DNA from: Aquibium microcysteis
GTDB lineage: Bacteria > Pseudomonadota > Alphaproteobacteria > Rhizobiales > Rhizobiaceae
Assembly: GCF_014495845.1 (NCBI RefSeq)
Contig: NZ_CP061080.1
Span: forward strand, 237,001-301,000
Length of the DNA stretch: 64,000 nucleotides
Direction: 5' to 3'
Below the pieces are notes generated by a model. It was not told the DNA's origin. It did not search any database and saw only the letters and a list, made by a program, of their open reading frames with translations. This document shows, one piece after another, positions 34,177 through 43,116 of the stretch. A program made the position numbers and the translations under genes. Each line of letters starts with the position of its first letter. The first letter of the stretch is position 1.

Positions 34177-34646
34177 GATCGGCGGACGCGTCCGACGCTG
34201 TCGCGATGGATGACCTCGCCGTTCTGGGTGGCCTGTTCGCCATCGCCTTCGTCGCGGCAACGATCCTTCCGGCGCAGTCGGAGGCGGCGCTGGTGGGGCT
34301 TCTCGTCGCCGGTACCCATTCACCGGTCCTGCTGGTGGCGGTGGCCAGTCTGGGCAATCTGCTCGGCGCGATCGTCAACTGGGCGCTCGGGCGCGGCGTC
34401 GAGCGATTTCGCGACCGAGAATGGTTCCCCGTGGGTCCGGCTTCGCTCGGCCGGGCGACGGGATGGTACCGGAAGTGGGGTCGCTGGAGCCTGCTTCTCT
34501 CCTGGGCGCCCATCGGGGGCGATGCGCTGACGGTTGCCGCGGGAGTCCTGCGCGAGCCGCTGTGGAGCTTCGTCGTGCTGGTCACCATCGCCAAGACGGC
34601 GCGATATGTGGTGCTCGCTGCTGCCACGCTTGGCGTGCTCGAATGA
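34158..34646 (+). CDS. YqaA-like (DedA/SNARE-associated) membrane protein (162 aa)
   Basis: Three or four hydrophobic helices with GNLLGAIVNWALGRGV and WYRKWGRWSLLLSWAPIGGDALTVAAGVLR, as in YqaA-family proteins. An internal ATG at 34206 is an alternative start and would give a protein without the 16-residue polar head. It sits between two metal exporters. The biochemical role of the family is unclear; it may help folding or lipid handling. Confidence 0.8.
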   Translation: MAACAVRSADASDAVAMDDLAVLGGLFAIAFVAATILPAQSEAALVGLLVAGTHSPVLLVAVASLGNLLGAIVNWALGRGVERFRDREWFPVGPASLGRATGWYRKWGRWSLLLSWAPIGGDALTVAAGVLREPLWSFVVLVTIAKTARYVVLAAATLGVLE

Positions 34647-35362
34647 TGGGCCTGTTCCAGGACCTCGTCGCCATCCAGCGCGAGATCTACCTCGCCTTCG
34701 CCGACCGGATCGGCGACTTCGCGAAGACGGGCGACTGGACGCTGCTCGCCGCTTATCTGCTGATGGGAATCCTGTTCGGCGCGGTGCATGCGCTGACGCC
34801 GGGCCACAGCAAGGCGGTGCTGGCGACGTATCTGACTGGCTCGACCGCCAGCGTGCCGCGCGGGCTGGCGGTGTCGCTGGTGCTCTCCTTCGTCCATGTC
34901 GGCATGTCCGTGCTGATCGCACTGCTCTCGCTGCCTCTGGTCTCCGTGGCGCTCGGCAGCGTCGGCCGCGCGCCGCTGCTGGAAGACATCAGTCGTGGGC
35001 TGCTCGGGGTGATCGGCCTGTGGATGCTCGGCCAAGGATTGCGTGGAACCGGGCACGCCCACGGCCAGGGGGTGGCTGCAGGATTTGCCGCCGGGCTGAT
35101 CCCATGCCCACTGACCCTGTTCGTCATGACCTTCGCGATCTCACGGGGCGTGCCGGAGGCGGGCGTCGCCTTCGCGGCGGTGATGATGATCGGCGTCGCA
35201 ATGGTTCTCGGCACGGTGGCACTTGCGGCCGTGCTGTTCCGCCAGCAGCTCCTGCGTCTGCTGGCCACGCGGCCCCGCGCCGTCGACGCGGTCACGCGTT
35301 CGATCCAGGTGCTCGCCGGACTGGTTCTGGTGATCGTCGCGGCGAATGCGATCCGCGGCTGA
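34643..35362 (+). CDS. NicO/RcnA-type nickel/cobalt exporter (239 aa)
   Basis: Six transmembrane helices. The family signatures are GILFGAVHALTPGHSKAVLATYL near residue 45 and GLIPCPLTLFVMTFAIS near 155, with a short His segment (GHAHGQG) between. RcnA-type proteins export Ni(II)/Co(II). Two ATGs (34643, 34646) overlap the stop of the YqaA-like gene. With the repressor and MFS exporter it forms a four-gene metal-efflux operon. Confidence 0.9.
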   Translation: MMGLFQDLVAIQREIYLAFADRIGDFAKTGDWTLLAAYLLMGILFGAVHALTPGHSKAVLATYLTGSTASVPRGLAVSLVLSFVHVGMSVLIALLSLPLVSVALGSVGRAPLLEDISRGLLGVIGLWMLGQGLRGTGHAHGQGVAAGFAAGLIPCPLTLFVMTFAISRGVPEAGVAFAAVMMIGVAMVLGTVALAAVLFRQQLLRLLATRPRAVDAVTRSIQVLAGLVLVIVAANAIRG

Positions 35363-35477
35363 CACGCTTGACAGATCGGTGTCGTCGGCGCGACAAGGCA
35401 TTCATGGGGACCGCGGTCTCCCCACGAGGCTCCGGCCCAAGAATCGCGTCCATCAACCCGGCAACGGAGGACGCGCC

Positions 35478-36302
35478 ATGCCATCTCCCACCACCATTTC
35501 CGTCGACAAGCTTGCCCGCCTGTTCGGGACGCCCGGCTGTCCGGCGCTGATCGACGTCCGGACCGATGAAGACTTCGCCGCAGATCCCCAGCTGGTCCCC
35601 GGGTCGATCCGCAGGCCGCACGCGTCCGTCTCGGACTGGAGCGGCAGCCTGGACGCTTCGTCCGCGATCGTCATCTGCCAGAAAGGCAGAAAGCTCAGCG
35701 AAGGCGTCGCCGCCTGGCTTCGTCACGGCGGTATCGAAGCCGAGGCGCTGGAAGGCGGTTTCGAGGCCTGGACGGCGGCGGGTCATCCTGTCGTGCCTGC
35801 CGAGCGCATCCCACCCCGCGACAGGGACGGCCGCTCGATCTGGGTGACCCGGGCGCGGCCCAAGATCGACCGCATCGCCTGTCCCTGGCTGGTCCGCCGC
35901 TTTGTCGATCCGGAAGCGGTGTTCCTGTTCGTCGCGCCGCAGGAGGTTGAAGCGGTCGCCGAGCGCTTCGGTGCGACACCCTTCGACATCGAGAACGTGT
36001 TCTGGAGCCATCGCGGCGAACTCTGCACCTTCGATGTGATGGTCGAAGAGTTCGGCCTCGCGACCGTGCCGCTGCTGCGGCTGGCGCGGATCGTGCGGGC
36101 CGCCGACACCGCCCGCCTCGACTTGGAACCGGAAGCGGCGGGCCTGCTGGCGGCATCGCTCGGTATGTCGCGCATGTTTTCCGAGGATCTCGCCCAGCTC
36201 GAAGCAGGGATGACGCTCTACGACGCCTACTATCGCTGGGCGCGCGACGCGACGGGCGAGGCGCACAACTGGCCTTCGGCCAAGGCCGGAGGCAAGCCAT
36301 GA
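35478..36302 (+). CDS. chrB: Rhodanese-ChrB chromate resistance protein (274 aa)
   Basis: Residues 1-100 form a rhodanese domain with catalytic Cys in IVICQKGRKLSEGVAAWL. The rest is the ChrB C-terminal domain (RPKIDRIACPWLVRRFVDPEA and FDIENVFWSHRGELCTFDVMVEE). The start at 35478 has GGAGG upstream. ChrB regulates chromate export or helps reduce chromate. It overlaps chrA by 4 bases. Confidence 0.9.
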   Translation: MPSPTTISVDKLARLFGTPGCPALIDVRTDEDFAADPQLVPGSIRRPHASVSDWSGSLDASSAIVICQKGRKLSEGVAAWLRHGGIEAEALEGGFEAWTAAGHPVVPAERIPPRDRDGRSIWVTRARPKIDRIACPWLVRRFVDPEAVFLFVAPQEVEAVAERFGATPFDIENVFWSHRGELCTFDVMVEEFGLATVPLLRLARIVRAADTARLDLEPEAAGLLAASLGMSRMFSEDLAQLEAGMTLYDAYYRWARDATGEAHNWPSAKAGGKP

Positions 36303-37702
36303 GCACTGCAGAGGAAACCACGACTGTCGCCCCCGGCTCCGCGGCCCACGACCACGGCATCCCATTCTCCGAGGCAGTGCGAGTCTGGGCACGCGTGGCC
36401 GCGCTCTCCTTCGGCGGTCCCGCCGGCCAGATCGCCGTCATGCACCGCATCCTGGTCGAGGAGAAGCGGTGGATCGGCGAGAACCGGTTCCTGCATGCGC
36501 TCAACTACTGCATGCTCCTGCCCGGCCCCGAGGCGCAGCAGCTCGCCGTCTACATCGGCTGGCTGCTCCACAGGACGAAGGGCGGTCTTGTCGCCGGGGC
36601 GCTGTTCATCCTGCCCGGCTTCGTCGCTATTCTCGCCTTGAGCTACCTCTATGTTCTCCTCGGCAACGTGCCGCTGATCGAGGGCCTGTTCTTCGGCCTC
36701 AAGGCGGCGGTGCTGGCCATCGTGCTGCACGCCGTCCAGCGCATAGGCAAGCGTGCGCTGAAGAACAATCTGATGCTGGCCATCGCCGCGGCCTCCTTCT
36801 TTGCGATCTTCTTCCTCGGCGCACCGTTTCCGCTGATCGTGCTCGCCGCGGGCGTGATCGGCTATCTTGGCGGGCGCGCTGGGCTGGTCGCCTTCAAGGT
36901 CGGCGGCGGCCATGGCGCGAGCTCGGGTCCCGTCCTGTCCGACGCGGAATCGGCGCTCGGCGAAGGCGTTCCTGCGCATGCCAGGCCGGATATCGGCTGG
37001 TCGCTGCGCATCTCGGCGATCTTCCTCGCCCTGTGGCTGGTCCCGGTGGTCGCGCTGGTCGCCGCGCTTGGCGGGGACAATGTGTTCTCCCGCATCGCCT
37101 TGTTCTTCAGCCAGATGGCCGTCGTCACCTTCGGCGGCGCCTATGCGGTGCTCGCCTATGTCGCGCAGCAGGCTGTCGAGACCTATGGCTGGCTCAGGCC
37201 CGGCGAGATGCTGGACGGGCTCGGCATGGCCGAGACGACACCCGGACCGCTCATCATGGTCGTCCAGTTCGTCGGCTTCCTCGGCGCCTACCGGGACGCC
37301 GGCGGGCTCGCCCCGCTGCTGGCGGCGACGCTCGGCGCCGTGCTCACCACCTGGGTGACTTTCGTGCCATGCTTCCTGTGGATCTTCCTCGGCGCGCCCT
37401 TCGTCGAGCGCCTTCGCGGCAATGCCGCACTCTCCGGTGCGCTGTCCGCGATCACGGCAGCGGTGGTCGGCGTGATCCTGAACCTCGCGATCTGGTTCGC
37501 GCTGCATGTGCTGTTCGCCACGGTCGTGGAGACCCGGGTCCTCGGCCTGACGCTCGACGTTCCGGTCTTCTCCAGCGCCAACTGGGCCGCGATTGCGCTG
37601 ACGGCGGCTGCTATGCTGGCGATATTCAGGTTCGGCGTATCGATGGGCTGGGTGCTGGCCGCCTGCGCGCTGGCGGGAATTGGTCTCAGGATAATCGGGT
37701 AA
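36299..37702 (+). CDS. chrA: Chromate transporter ChrA, two-domain form (467 aa)
   Basis: Two homologous six-helix halves, each with the family's FGGP/FGGA motif: SFGGPAGQIAVM near residue 38 and TFGGAYAVLAYVAQQAV near 278. The segments LPGPEAQQLAVYIGW and AETTPGPLIMVVQFVGFLG follow at matched positions. It exports chromate by proton exchange. It is coupled to chrB. Confidence 0.95.
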   Translation: MSTAEETTTVAPGSAAHDHGIPFSEAVRVWARVAALSFGGPAGQIAVMHRILVEEKRWIGENRFLHALNYCMLLPGPEAQQLAVYIGWLLHRTKGGLVAGALFILPGFVAILALSYLYVLLGNVPLIEGLFFGLKAAVLAIVLHAVQRIGKRALKNNLMLAIAAASFFAIFFLGAPFPLIVLAAGVIGYLGGRAGLVAFKVGGGHGASSGPVLSDAESALGEGVPAHARPDIGWSLRISAIFLALWLVPVVALVAALGGDNVFSRIALFFSQMAVVTFGGAYAVLAYVAQQAVETYGWLRPGEMLDGLGMAETTPGPLIMVVQFVGFLGAYRDAGGLAPLLAATLGAVLTTWVTFVPCFLWIFLGAPFVERLRGNAALSGALSAITAAVVGVILNLAIWFALHVLFATVVETRVLGLTLDVPVFSSANWAAIALTAAAMLAIFRFGVSMGWVLAACALAGIGLRIIG

Positions 37703-38200
37703 CGGGCTCGGCGACCGAGCTATGCGGAAGGGAGATGCCATTCAGGGGAATTGGAACGCAAGTCCTTGCAGTCGGCTGTCGCATCGCTGCCGTTGAACGT
37801 CATCCAGCATGTGAATGGCGGGTTTTGGGGTGGGAGAATTTTTGGCCGAACGACCGGAATGGGGTCGATCGGGGACCTTGGTGGCGGTTCCTACCTGATG
37901 GCGAAAACAAAAAGGGAGGCCGAAGCCTCCCTCCTGTGATGTCTCCGCCATCGTTGCCATGGTGCCGCTAGGGTCCCTGATCACATCGACCGCCTCGAAT
38001 GAGACCTCCCGCTGAACCGCCTGACTGCCGGATCGTGCCGTAGCCAAACCCGGCGCGCGTCCAACGCTCCTCTCCACCGCACGGGTGCGCCTTACCGTGG
38101 TGTACCGACCTCTATGGGTGCGCTCTCGGCAGCCACCCTTCTGGAAGCCCCGTTGTCTGCCGACACTTGGACCATGCGTCCCCGGCTCGAAAGCTTCCAG
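37703..38200. other. Intergenic region between chrA and the mobile zone
   Basis: No coding sequence is recognised. The only clear element is the terminator at 37913-37932. The region marks the change from rightward metal genes to leftward mobile genes. Confidence 0.5.
37913..37932 (-). terminator. Rho-independent terminator, leftward
   Basis: Eight-pair stem AGGGAGGC/GCCTCCCT with a CGAA loop. On the minus strand it is followed by TTTTTGTTTT. It would end transcription of the PcfJ-like gene pair at 38201-40010. Confidence 0.75.
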
Positions 38201-38467
38201 TCAGTTCGCCTTTGCCGGCTGCTTCAGGTCCCCGACGAGGTCCATCGCATATTGCACGGCCTCGGGCGTTCCTTCGAACCGGATGCCCCACTCGGTTTCC
38301 GACTCCGAGTAGATCACGCACTCCAGCCCTTCCAGGGTGTCCGGATCGCGCGCGCTGGCGAGGGCTGCTTCGACGCGCCGCCGCAGGCCGCCTACCAGCG
38401 GCTCGAGGTCGGGGATGCTATCGAGCGGGGCCTGCTGGTCCATAAAGTCCACTGTCCATGTCGTCAT
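38201..38467 (-). CDS. Small acidic protein, overlaps the PcfJ-like gene (88 aa)
   Basis: Starts MTTWTVDFMDQQAPLDSIPD. The second half (GLECVIYSESETEWGIRFEGTPEAVQYAMDLVGDL) looks like a compact alpha/beta fold. No family is recognised. The start lies 50 bases inside the PcfJ-like gene, so the two are likely co-expressed. Confidence 0.6.
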   Translation of the reverse strand: MTTWTVDFMDQQAPLDSIPDLEPLVGGLRRRVEAALASARDPDTLEGLECVIYSESETEWGIRFEGTPEAVQYAMDLVGDLKQPAKAN

Positions 38468-40010
38468 CGTCGGACAATGGCACGGTGTCGGCGGGGGGCA
38501 ATGGTTTGATGCCCGCCAGAAGGGGCTGCCATGGCTCGCCGATGATGGCGTTCTCGACAAAGGCGCGCAATTCACTCGTTTCTACGCGTCGAACTCGAGC
38601 GCGGGCGCGTTCCCTGACGATGGCAGGGACGACCGGGAGGCGAAGGGCCTCGGCCGCGTAATATTCCCGGAGGTCGTCCATCTGGCGCATAGCGTGTTCT
38701 CTCCACCCAACTGGGTGCGCGGTCAGGCTGATCGGCACTTCTTCCCATCCGCGAGAGTGGTATTCATCGACAATCCTCATATGCTCGGCGGCATCCAGTT
38801 CGGTCCATTCGCGCTCTGCTGCGCCGCGGAAGCACATGATTGACCTTCCGAAGGTGGGAGTGCTTCCGAGGGTCGGCCTCGCCTCCCGTCTGCGCACCTT
38901 GCCCGCTAGATGGGCCGGCACGCACACGATCCCCTCGCCATCCGGCGGCGCGCTTATCTCGCCTGCGACCTGCAGGCTCTCTGGGAGAACCATAGGTTCG
39001 TCGCCGTCCACGACCAGAATGCGGAGGCTGCCGACGCTGGTCCGCTCGCCGACCTCGATACGCCGCCTATACGGCCTGAGCTCAAGTTCGCCCTCGACGA
39101 CGAGCCCCTCCGGCAGGGTGATGTCGCCGTGGTCGGTTGTCACGCATACCTGCAAGTCCTTGAACGGCGTCCCGGCCGGGATGTCATAGAGATCGTGCAC
39201 CGTGCCGGCGATGTCCTTCACACGGGGCCAGTAACCGTACTCGCCCTCCCAGCCGCTTGCCAGGATGAAGGGCTTCAGGATCGCAAGATGCTCGTCCGCG
39301 GGATCGTCGTTGCGCTTGCCCTGGACCTGACGGATGCGTCTCTCGACGTGTCCCCCGGCGAGGTCCGCGTAGTGGTCAGCGCCGACCTCCATCGTGATGA
39401 CGGGCCGCCCCAGCCGATCGCGAAGGCTGTAGATTTCCGAGTATCCTGACTCGACATCGCCGTCATACGCTCCGTGACCGACGCAGTGGTGCATGCGGCT
39501 GGACTCGAGATCGAGGGCCGCCGGGGTCAGCAGCCTGACGAGCGTGTAGCCGTCCGCGAGGTCGGCGACGTGCCGCTCGTCGTTCCCGCCTAGGCTTCGG
39601 GCGCGCTGGGCGTTGAGGCGGTCCATCGCCTTGTCGGCCTCCCGCACGAGGTCAGCGATCGAGCTGCACTTCATCAACTTCTTCGGTCGCCCTAGACCGT
39701 CGACGTTGTGGAGCCATCCCGCGCCCGTCAGAAAACTGGCCTTGAGCCAGTCGGTGATGTGATCGAGCGCGTCTGGCGGCATGTCCGATATCGCCGCGCG
39801 CACGGCAAAGTGAGCCATTTGGGCGTTCTTGGTGATGTCGCCCCGGTTGGCCAGCGTGCGGTCTACCGCTCGCGTGCGGTGCGCCAGGATGCGACCCACT
39901 GAAGCCTCGAGCAGCGGCATGATGACCGGGCTATCATCAGAGAAAACGTTCATTTCCAAGTAGTCGCGCAAGTACTTTACCTGCGCGTCGGTCAGCGCCT
40001 TCAGATTCAT
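38418..40010 (-). CDS. PcfJ-like protein with beta-strand repeat region (530 aa)
   Basis: The core near residues 150-255 matches the PcfJ-like family: YTLVRLLTPAALDLESSRMHHCVGHGAYD, YSLRDRLGRPVITMEV and RRIRQVQGKRND. Before it is a helical region; after it comes a stretch of short strands (DITLPEGLVVEGELELRPY, MVLPESLQVAGEISAP) and then a charged C-terminus. PcfJ was named in a conjugative plasmid and relatives occur in phages and mobile elements; the biochemical role is unknown. The start at 40010 is supported by GGGGAGAAG. Confidence 0.8.
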   Translation of the reverse strand: MNLKALTDAQVKYLRDYLEMNVFSDDSPVIMPLLEASVGRILAHRTRAVDRTLANRGDITKNAQMAHFAVRAAISDMPPDALDHITDWLKASFLTGAGWLHNVDGLGRPKKLMKCSSIADLVREADKAMDRLNAQRARSLGGNDERHVADLADGYTLVRLLTPAALDLESSRMHHCVGHGAYDGDVESGYSEIYSLRDRLGRPVITMEVGADHYADLAGGHVERRIRQVQGKRNDDPADEHLAILKPFILASGWEGEYGYWPRVKDIAGTVHDLYDIPAGTPFKDLQVCVTTDHGDITLPEGLVVEGELELRPYRRRIEVGERTSVGSLRILVVDGDEPMVLPESLQVAGEISAPPDGEGIVCVPAHLAGKVRRREARPTLGSTPTFGRSIMCFRGAAEREWTELDAAEHMRIVDEYHSRGWEEVPISLTAHPVGWREHAMRQMDDLREYYAAEALRLPVVPAIVRERARARVRRVETSELRAFVENAIIGEPWQPLLAGIKPLPPADTVPLSDDDDMDSGLYGPAGPAR

Positions 40011-40096
40011 CTTCTCCCCATGATGCGTCCTCGTGACAAGAATTGTTCGGCCGGCGGCTTTGACCAAGTAAGCGTCCGCTCGGACTCATCCGTCCA

Positions 40097-40946
40097 AGGG
40101 TCGAAACCCAATCAGGGTATTGAAGGTCCGTCGCAAATCAGATTCCCTGCCGTCGTTTTTCGACGGGGGCGATGGTGAGCAGGCTTGTCTGCCTGGACGA
40201 CGAGGCGTGGACGGCGATCGAGCCGCACCTTCCAAAGAACCAGCCGGGTGCGCGCAGGGTCGATGATCGACGCGTCATCAGCGGCATCCTGCACGTGCTG
40301 AAGCCCGGCTGCCGTTGGCAGGACTGCCGGGCCGAATACGGTCCGCCGACGACGATCTACAATCGCTTCAATCGCTGGTCTCGCCGGCAGCTGTGGAGCC
40401 GTATCCTTGATGCCCTTGTTGCCAGGCGCGTGCTTGCGCTGTCGGCGTCGATCGACTCCAGCTACGTGAGGGCCCACCGCTCCGCCCATAGCGGAAAAGG
40501 GGGGCGAAGGCGCAAGCCATCGGGCCCTGGCGCGGCGGCCAGACCACCAAGATCCATGCGGTGACGGACCTTCTCGGCCGCCCGGCCATTCTGCGGCTGA
40601 CGGCCGGCAACGTCGCCGACGTCACCATGGCCGAGCCGCTGATGGACGCGGCCGGTCGGGTGCGCTGTGCCTGATCGCCGACAACGGCTACGACGCCAAC
40701 GCGCCGCGCAGACGCCTGCATGCCGAAGGTGCCGATGTCGTCATTCCAGGGCGCTCGAACCGGAAGGTGCCGATCGACTACGACCAGGTCAGCTACAAGG
40801 GGCGTTGGCGCATCGAGGCAGCATTTTGCAGGCTGAAGGACTTCCGGCGCATCGCCACCCGCTACGACAAGCTCGCCCGAAACTTCCTATCGGCCATGGC
40901 GCACGCAACCCTCGTCGCGTTCTGGGTCTGAATGAGTCTCGACCCT
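40097..40946 (+). mobile_element. IS5-family (IS427-like) insertion sequence, about 850 bp
   Basis: The 19-base ends match as inverted repeats with a few differences: left AGGGTCGAAACCCAATCAG (40097-40115), right ending CTGAATGAGTCTCGACCCT (40928-40946). The transposase of the IS427 type lies between them. No clear target duplication was seen at the outside edges. Confidence 0.8.
40172..40931 (+). pseudogene. IS5-family transposase, frameshifted
   Basis: The first frame (40172-40564) has the N-terminal part (DEAWTAIEPHLPKNQPGARR, ISGILHVLKPGCRWQDCR, SIDSSYVRAHRSA). At AAAAGGGGGG near 40496 the reading passes to another frame (AIGPWRGGQTTKIHAVTD ... LLGRPAILRLTAGNVADV); a shift there is normal for this group. 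A second shift near 40672 before CLIADNGYDAN and the end RRIEAAFCRLKDFRRIATRYD (stop 40931) is not expected, so the copy is probably inactive. The DDE residues are split over the frames. Confidence 0.85.
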
Positions 40947-41746
40947 AGACCATGCAAGCAAACTGCCGATAACCCATCCGGTCCGCACAGGCGGTCACCA
41001 TACCTAGCGATACCGGATGACACTTCGGCAGCCCTCCACTGTGGGGCGGCCATGAGCAGCCTGTTCCCCGCGCGCTGGAATAGCGACAAGCCGCCGTCGC
41101 TCACGGCTTCATGCCTGTGCGAACGGGATAAGCGTTCTGTCGACTAGGCCGACCCAAAGTTGGTCTCTGTCGATCTGGAACGACTTGTGCGCGGTTGTCG
41201 CTGTTATGGCTGACAGCCGAACACCGATGGCGCGCATTTTTTCATCCTGCGAGGCTGATGATCTACGCCCTGTTGAAGTGCTGTCAGGACCTTCGTGACG
41301 AACTGGCTCGTCTTGCGTAAGTGCCAGCACCGGGCCGGGATGGGGGTCCGGTCCTTCTATCCGTAGTGCTGCGCTTTGGTGTACGGACTTGACCGTCACA
41401 ATGCCATCGGGAACACGACGCGCAAGGCCTTGTCGCGTCAGGACAGCCTCGCGCAGGCGCGAAGGATCCTGCCATGCGGTCAGGCCACACGTCGATGGTG
41501 GGCTTGAGGTTTCCCAGTAAGGCTTGGAAGGACCTGACGAGCTCGCGATGCGCCTCCTGGTCGTGGAGGTCTTGAGGTTGTGCGTGCTTCACGCGACTGG
41601 CGGGGCAGCCGGCGTTGCCATCATTTGCCCGCTGATCAAAGTCGCCAACCACCAGAAGGGAGCCTCGATGCGCGAGGGCCGGATCGGAACTTGATCCGAC
41701 TCGGGAACCATTCACCGTCGAACGTGTCGGAACCTGTTCCGCCGAA
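40947..41746. other. Non-coding or decayed stretch after the IS
   Basis: No intact gene is seen. On the minus strand two frames (about 41630-41284 and 41470-41109) could be read as one broken protein with a shift near 41465 (CREAVLTRQGLARRVPDGIVTVKS...). It resembles no family known to me, so it is not called as a gene. Confidence 0.4.
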
Positions 41747-41755
41747 TTGACCACG

Positions 41756-42881
41756 ATGGGAACATCTGCAAGCGAGCGAGAGAGGCAAAATTCACCAAAA
41801 CGATTCCCGGAGAACTATGTGTTTGAGTGGCTGCAGCTGCTCTATGCGATCTGCACCTCAGGGGAGGCTCCCGCGCGTTGGCGCGAGATTGCGTTCGGCG
41901 CCAATCTTGCGACCGCGTTGGCCTATTTCTGGATTCCCGCGGTCATGGCCGTGGTCTTCCTGCGCTGGCGGGAGGAGCTGCCCTATCGTTGGCTTTGGGT
42001 GGGCTTCGTACTGTTCATTAGCGCATGCGGCATCAGTCACGTGATGCACGCACTCCACGCTTTGCGGTCCTCATCGCCGCATTCGGGAGCAGAGCTAGGA
42101 ATGCTGGTGGCAACTGCAGTAGTGTCCCTGACAACTGCGGCGGGGTTTACATTTCTGCTCCCGCGCATTCTCGCATTGGCTTCGCCGGCTGCCGCAAGGC
42201 GAAGGATGGAGGCGGCGGTCGAGACTGCCACTGCCGAGCTTCAGTCCGCCCTCGAACACCAGCGGCTTCTTCTGCTCGAGGTCCATCACCGCGTGAAGAA
42301 CAACCTGCAGGTGGTCGCCAGCCTTGTGGGACTCCACGTAAAGCGGCGTCAGGGCGAATCCGTCGGCGGTCTCAAGGACCTCCGCGATCGAATTGGCGCG
42401 ATCGCGTCCGTTCATGGCCAACTGGAAGAGGTTGCACAGCGTCACTACATGCCTTGCCGTTTATCACCGCCCTCGCGAGGTCGCTTGAAAATCGCATGGA
42501 CGGCCGGCTAGCACGATTGACGTGCGCGGCGACGATTTCTCGGTCCCGCTCGATCACGCGACGTCCTTTGCCCTCATTGCGCACGAGGTGATCGTGAACG
42601 CGCTGGAACACGCGTTTCCGGCGGGCCGGGGAGGAGGCGTGGAGATCGTTCTCGCAATAGACGGCTCGTCACGCTCTCTCACGGTCTGTGACGATGGCGT
42701 GGGGATCGATCCCGCGGCCGACGACGGCATCGGCAGGACGCTCGTCAAAGCGCTTGCCGTTCAGCTCGCCGCCGTCGCGACCTGGCTCGCTCGCGACGGC
42801 GGCGGGACGCGGTTCGTCCTGGAGTTCGAGGAGCAGTCAATAGCGCCACGGATCTCACCAGGGCGAAGCTCACGCCTGTAA
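41756..42881 (+). pseudogene. Sensor histidine kinase with ethylene-receptor-like membrane domain, two frameshifts
   Basis: The N-terminal three helices resemble ETR1-type receptors, with CGISH in FISACGISHVMHALHAL (residue about 91); C-x3-H is the Cu(I) pair of plant ethylene receptors. A HisKA_2 segment LLLEVHHRVKNNLQVVASLV follows. The reading shifts near 42455 (to LPFITALARSLENRMDGRL) and again near 42513 (to DVRGDDFSVPLDHATS), both by one lost base. The ATPase part then has HEVIVNALEHAF and CDDGVGIDP. With both shifts repaired it would be a complete kinase of about 375 residues. Decay or assembly error are both possible. Confidence 0.8.
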
Positions 42882-43116
42882 CGGGATCGAGACGCTGCCG
42901 AGGGCGGGCCCTGGCTTGGCTTTGTGTTTCCTTGCGTAAGGCTGGCGACAACAGGCCCCATCCACCGAAATACTGCAAGGGCGAACAGGAAACGGACGTA
43001 CACCGGGACCATATAGAGGATTCGTACTCCGGGTTGTTCAACAACGAAGTGCCGGATTCAGACTCCGATCACCTTTGTCGGATATTCCCGACGACGGTCC
43101 TACGTGGAAAACCGGG

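Noticed and set aside
41109..41754. Possible broken minus-strand gene
   Set aside because: Two frames can be joined into a protein-like text, but no motif or family is recognisable; not enough to call a gene.
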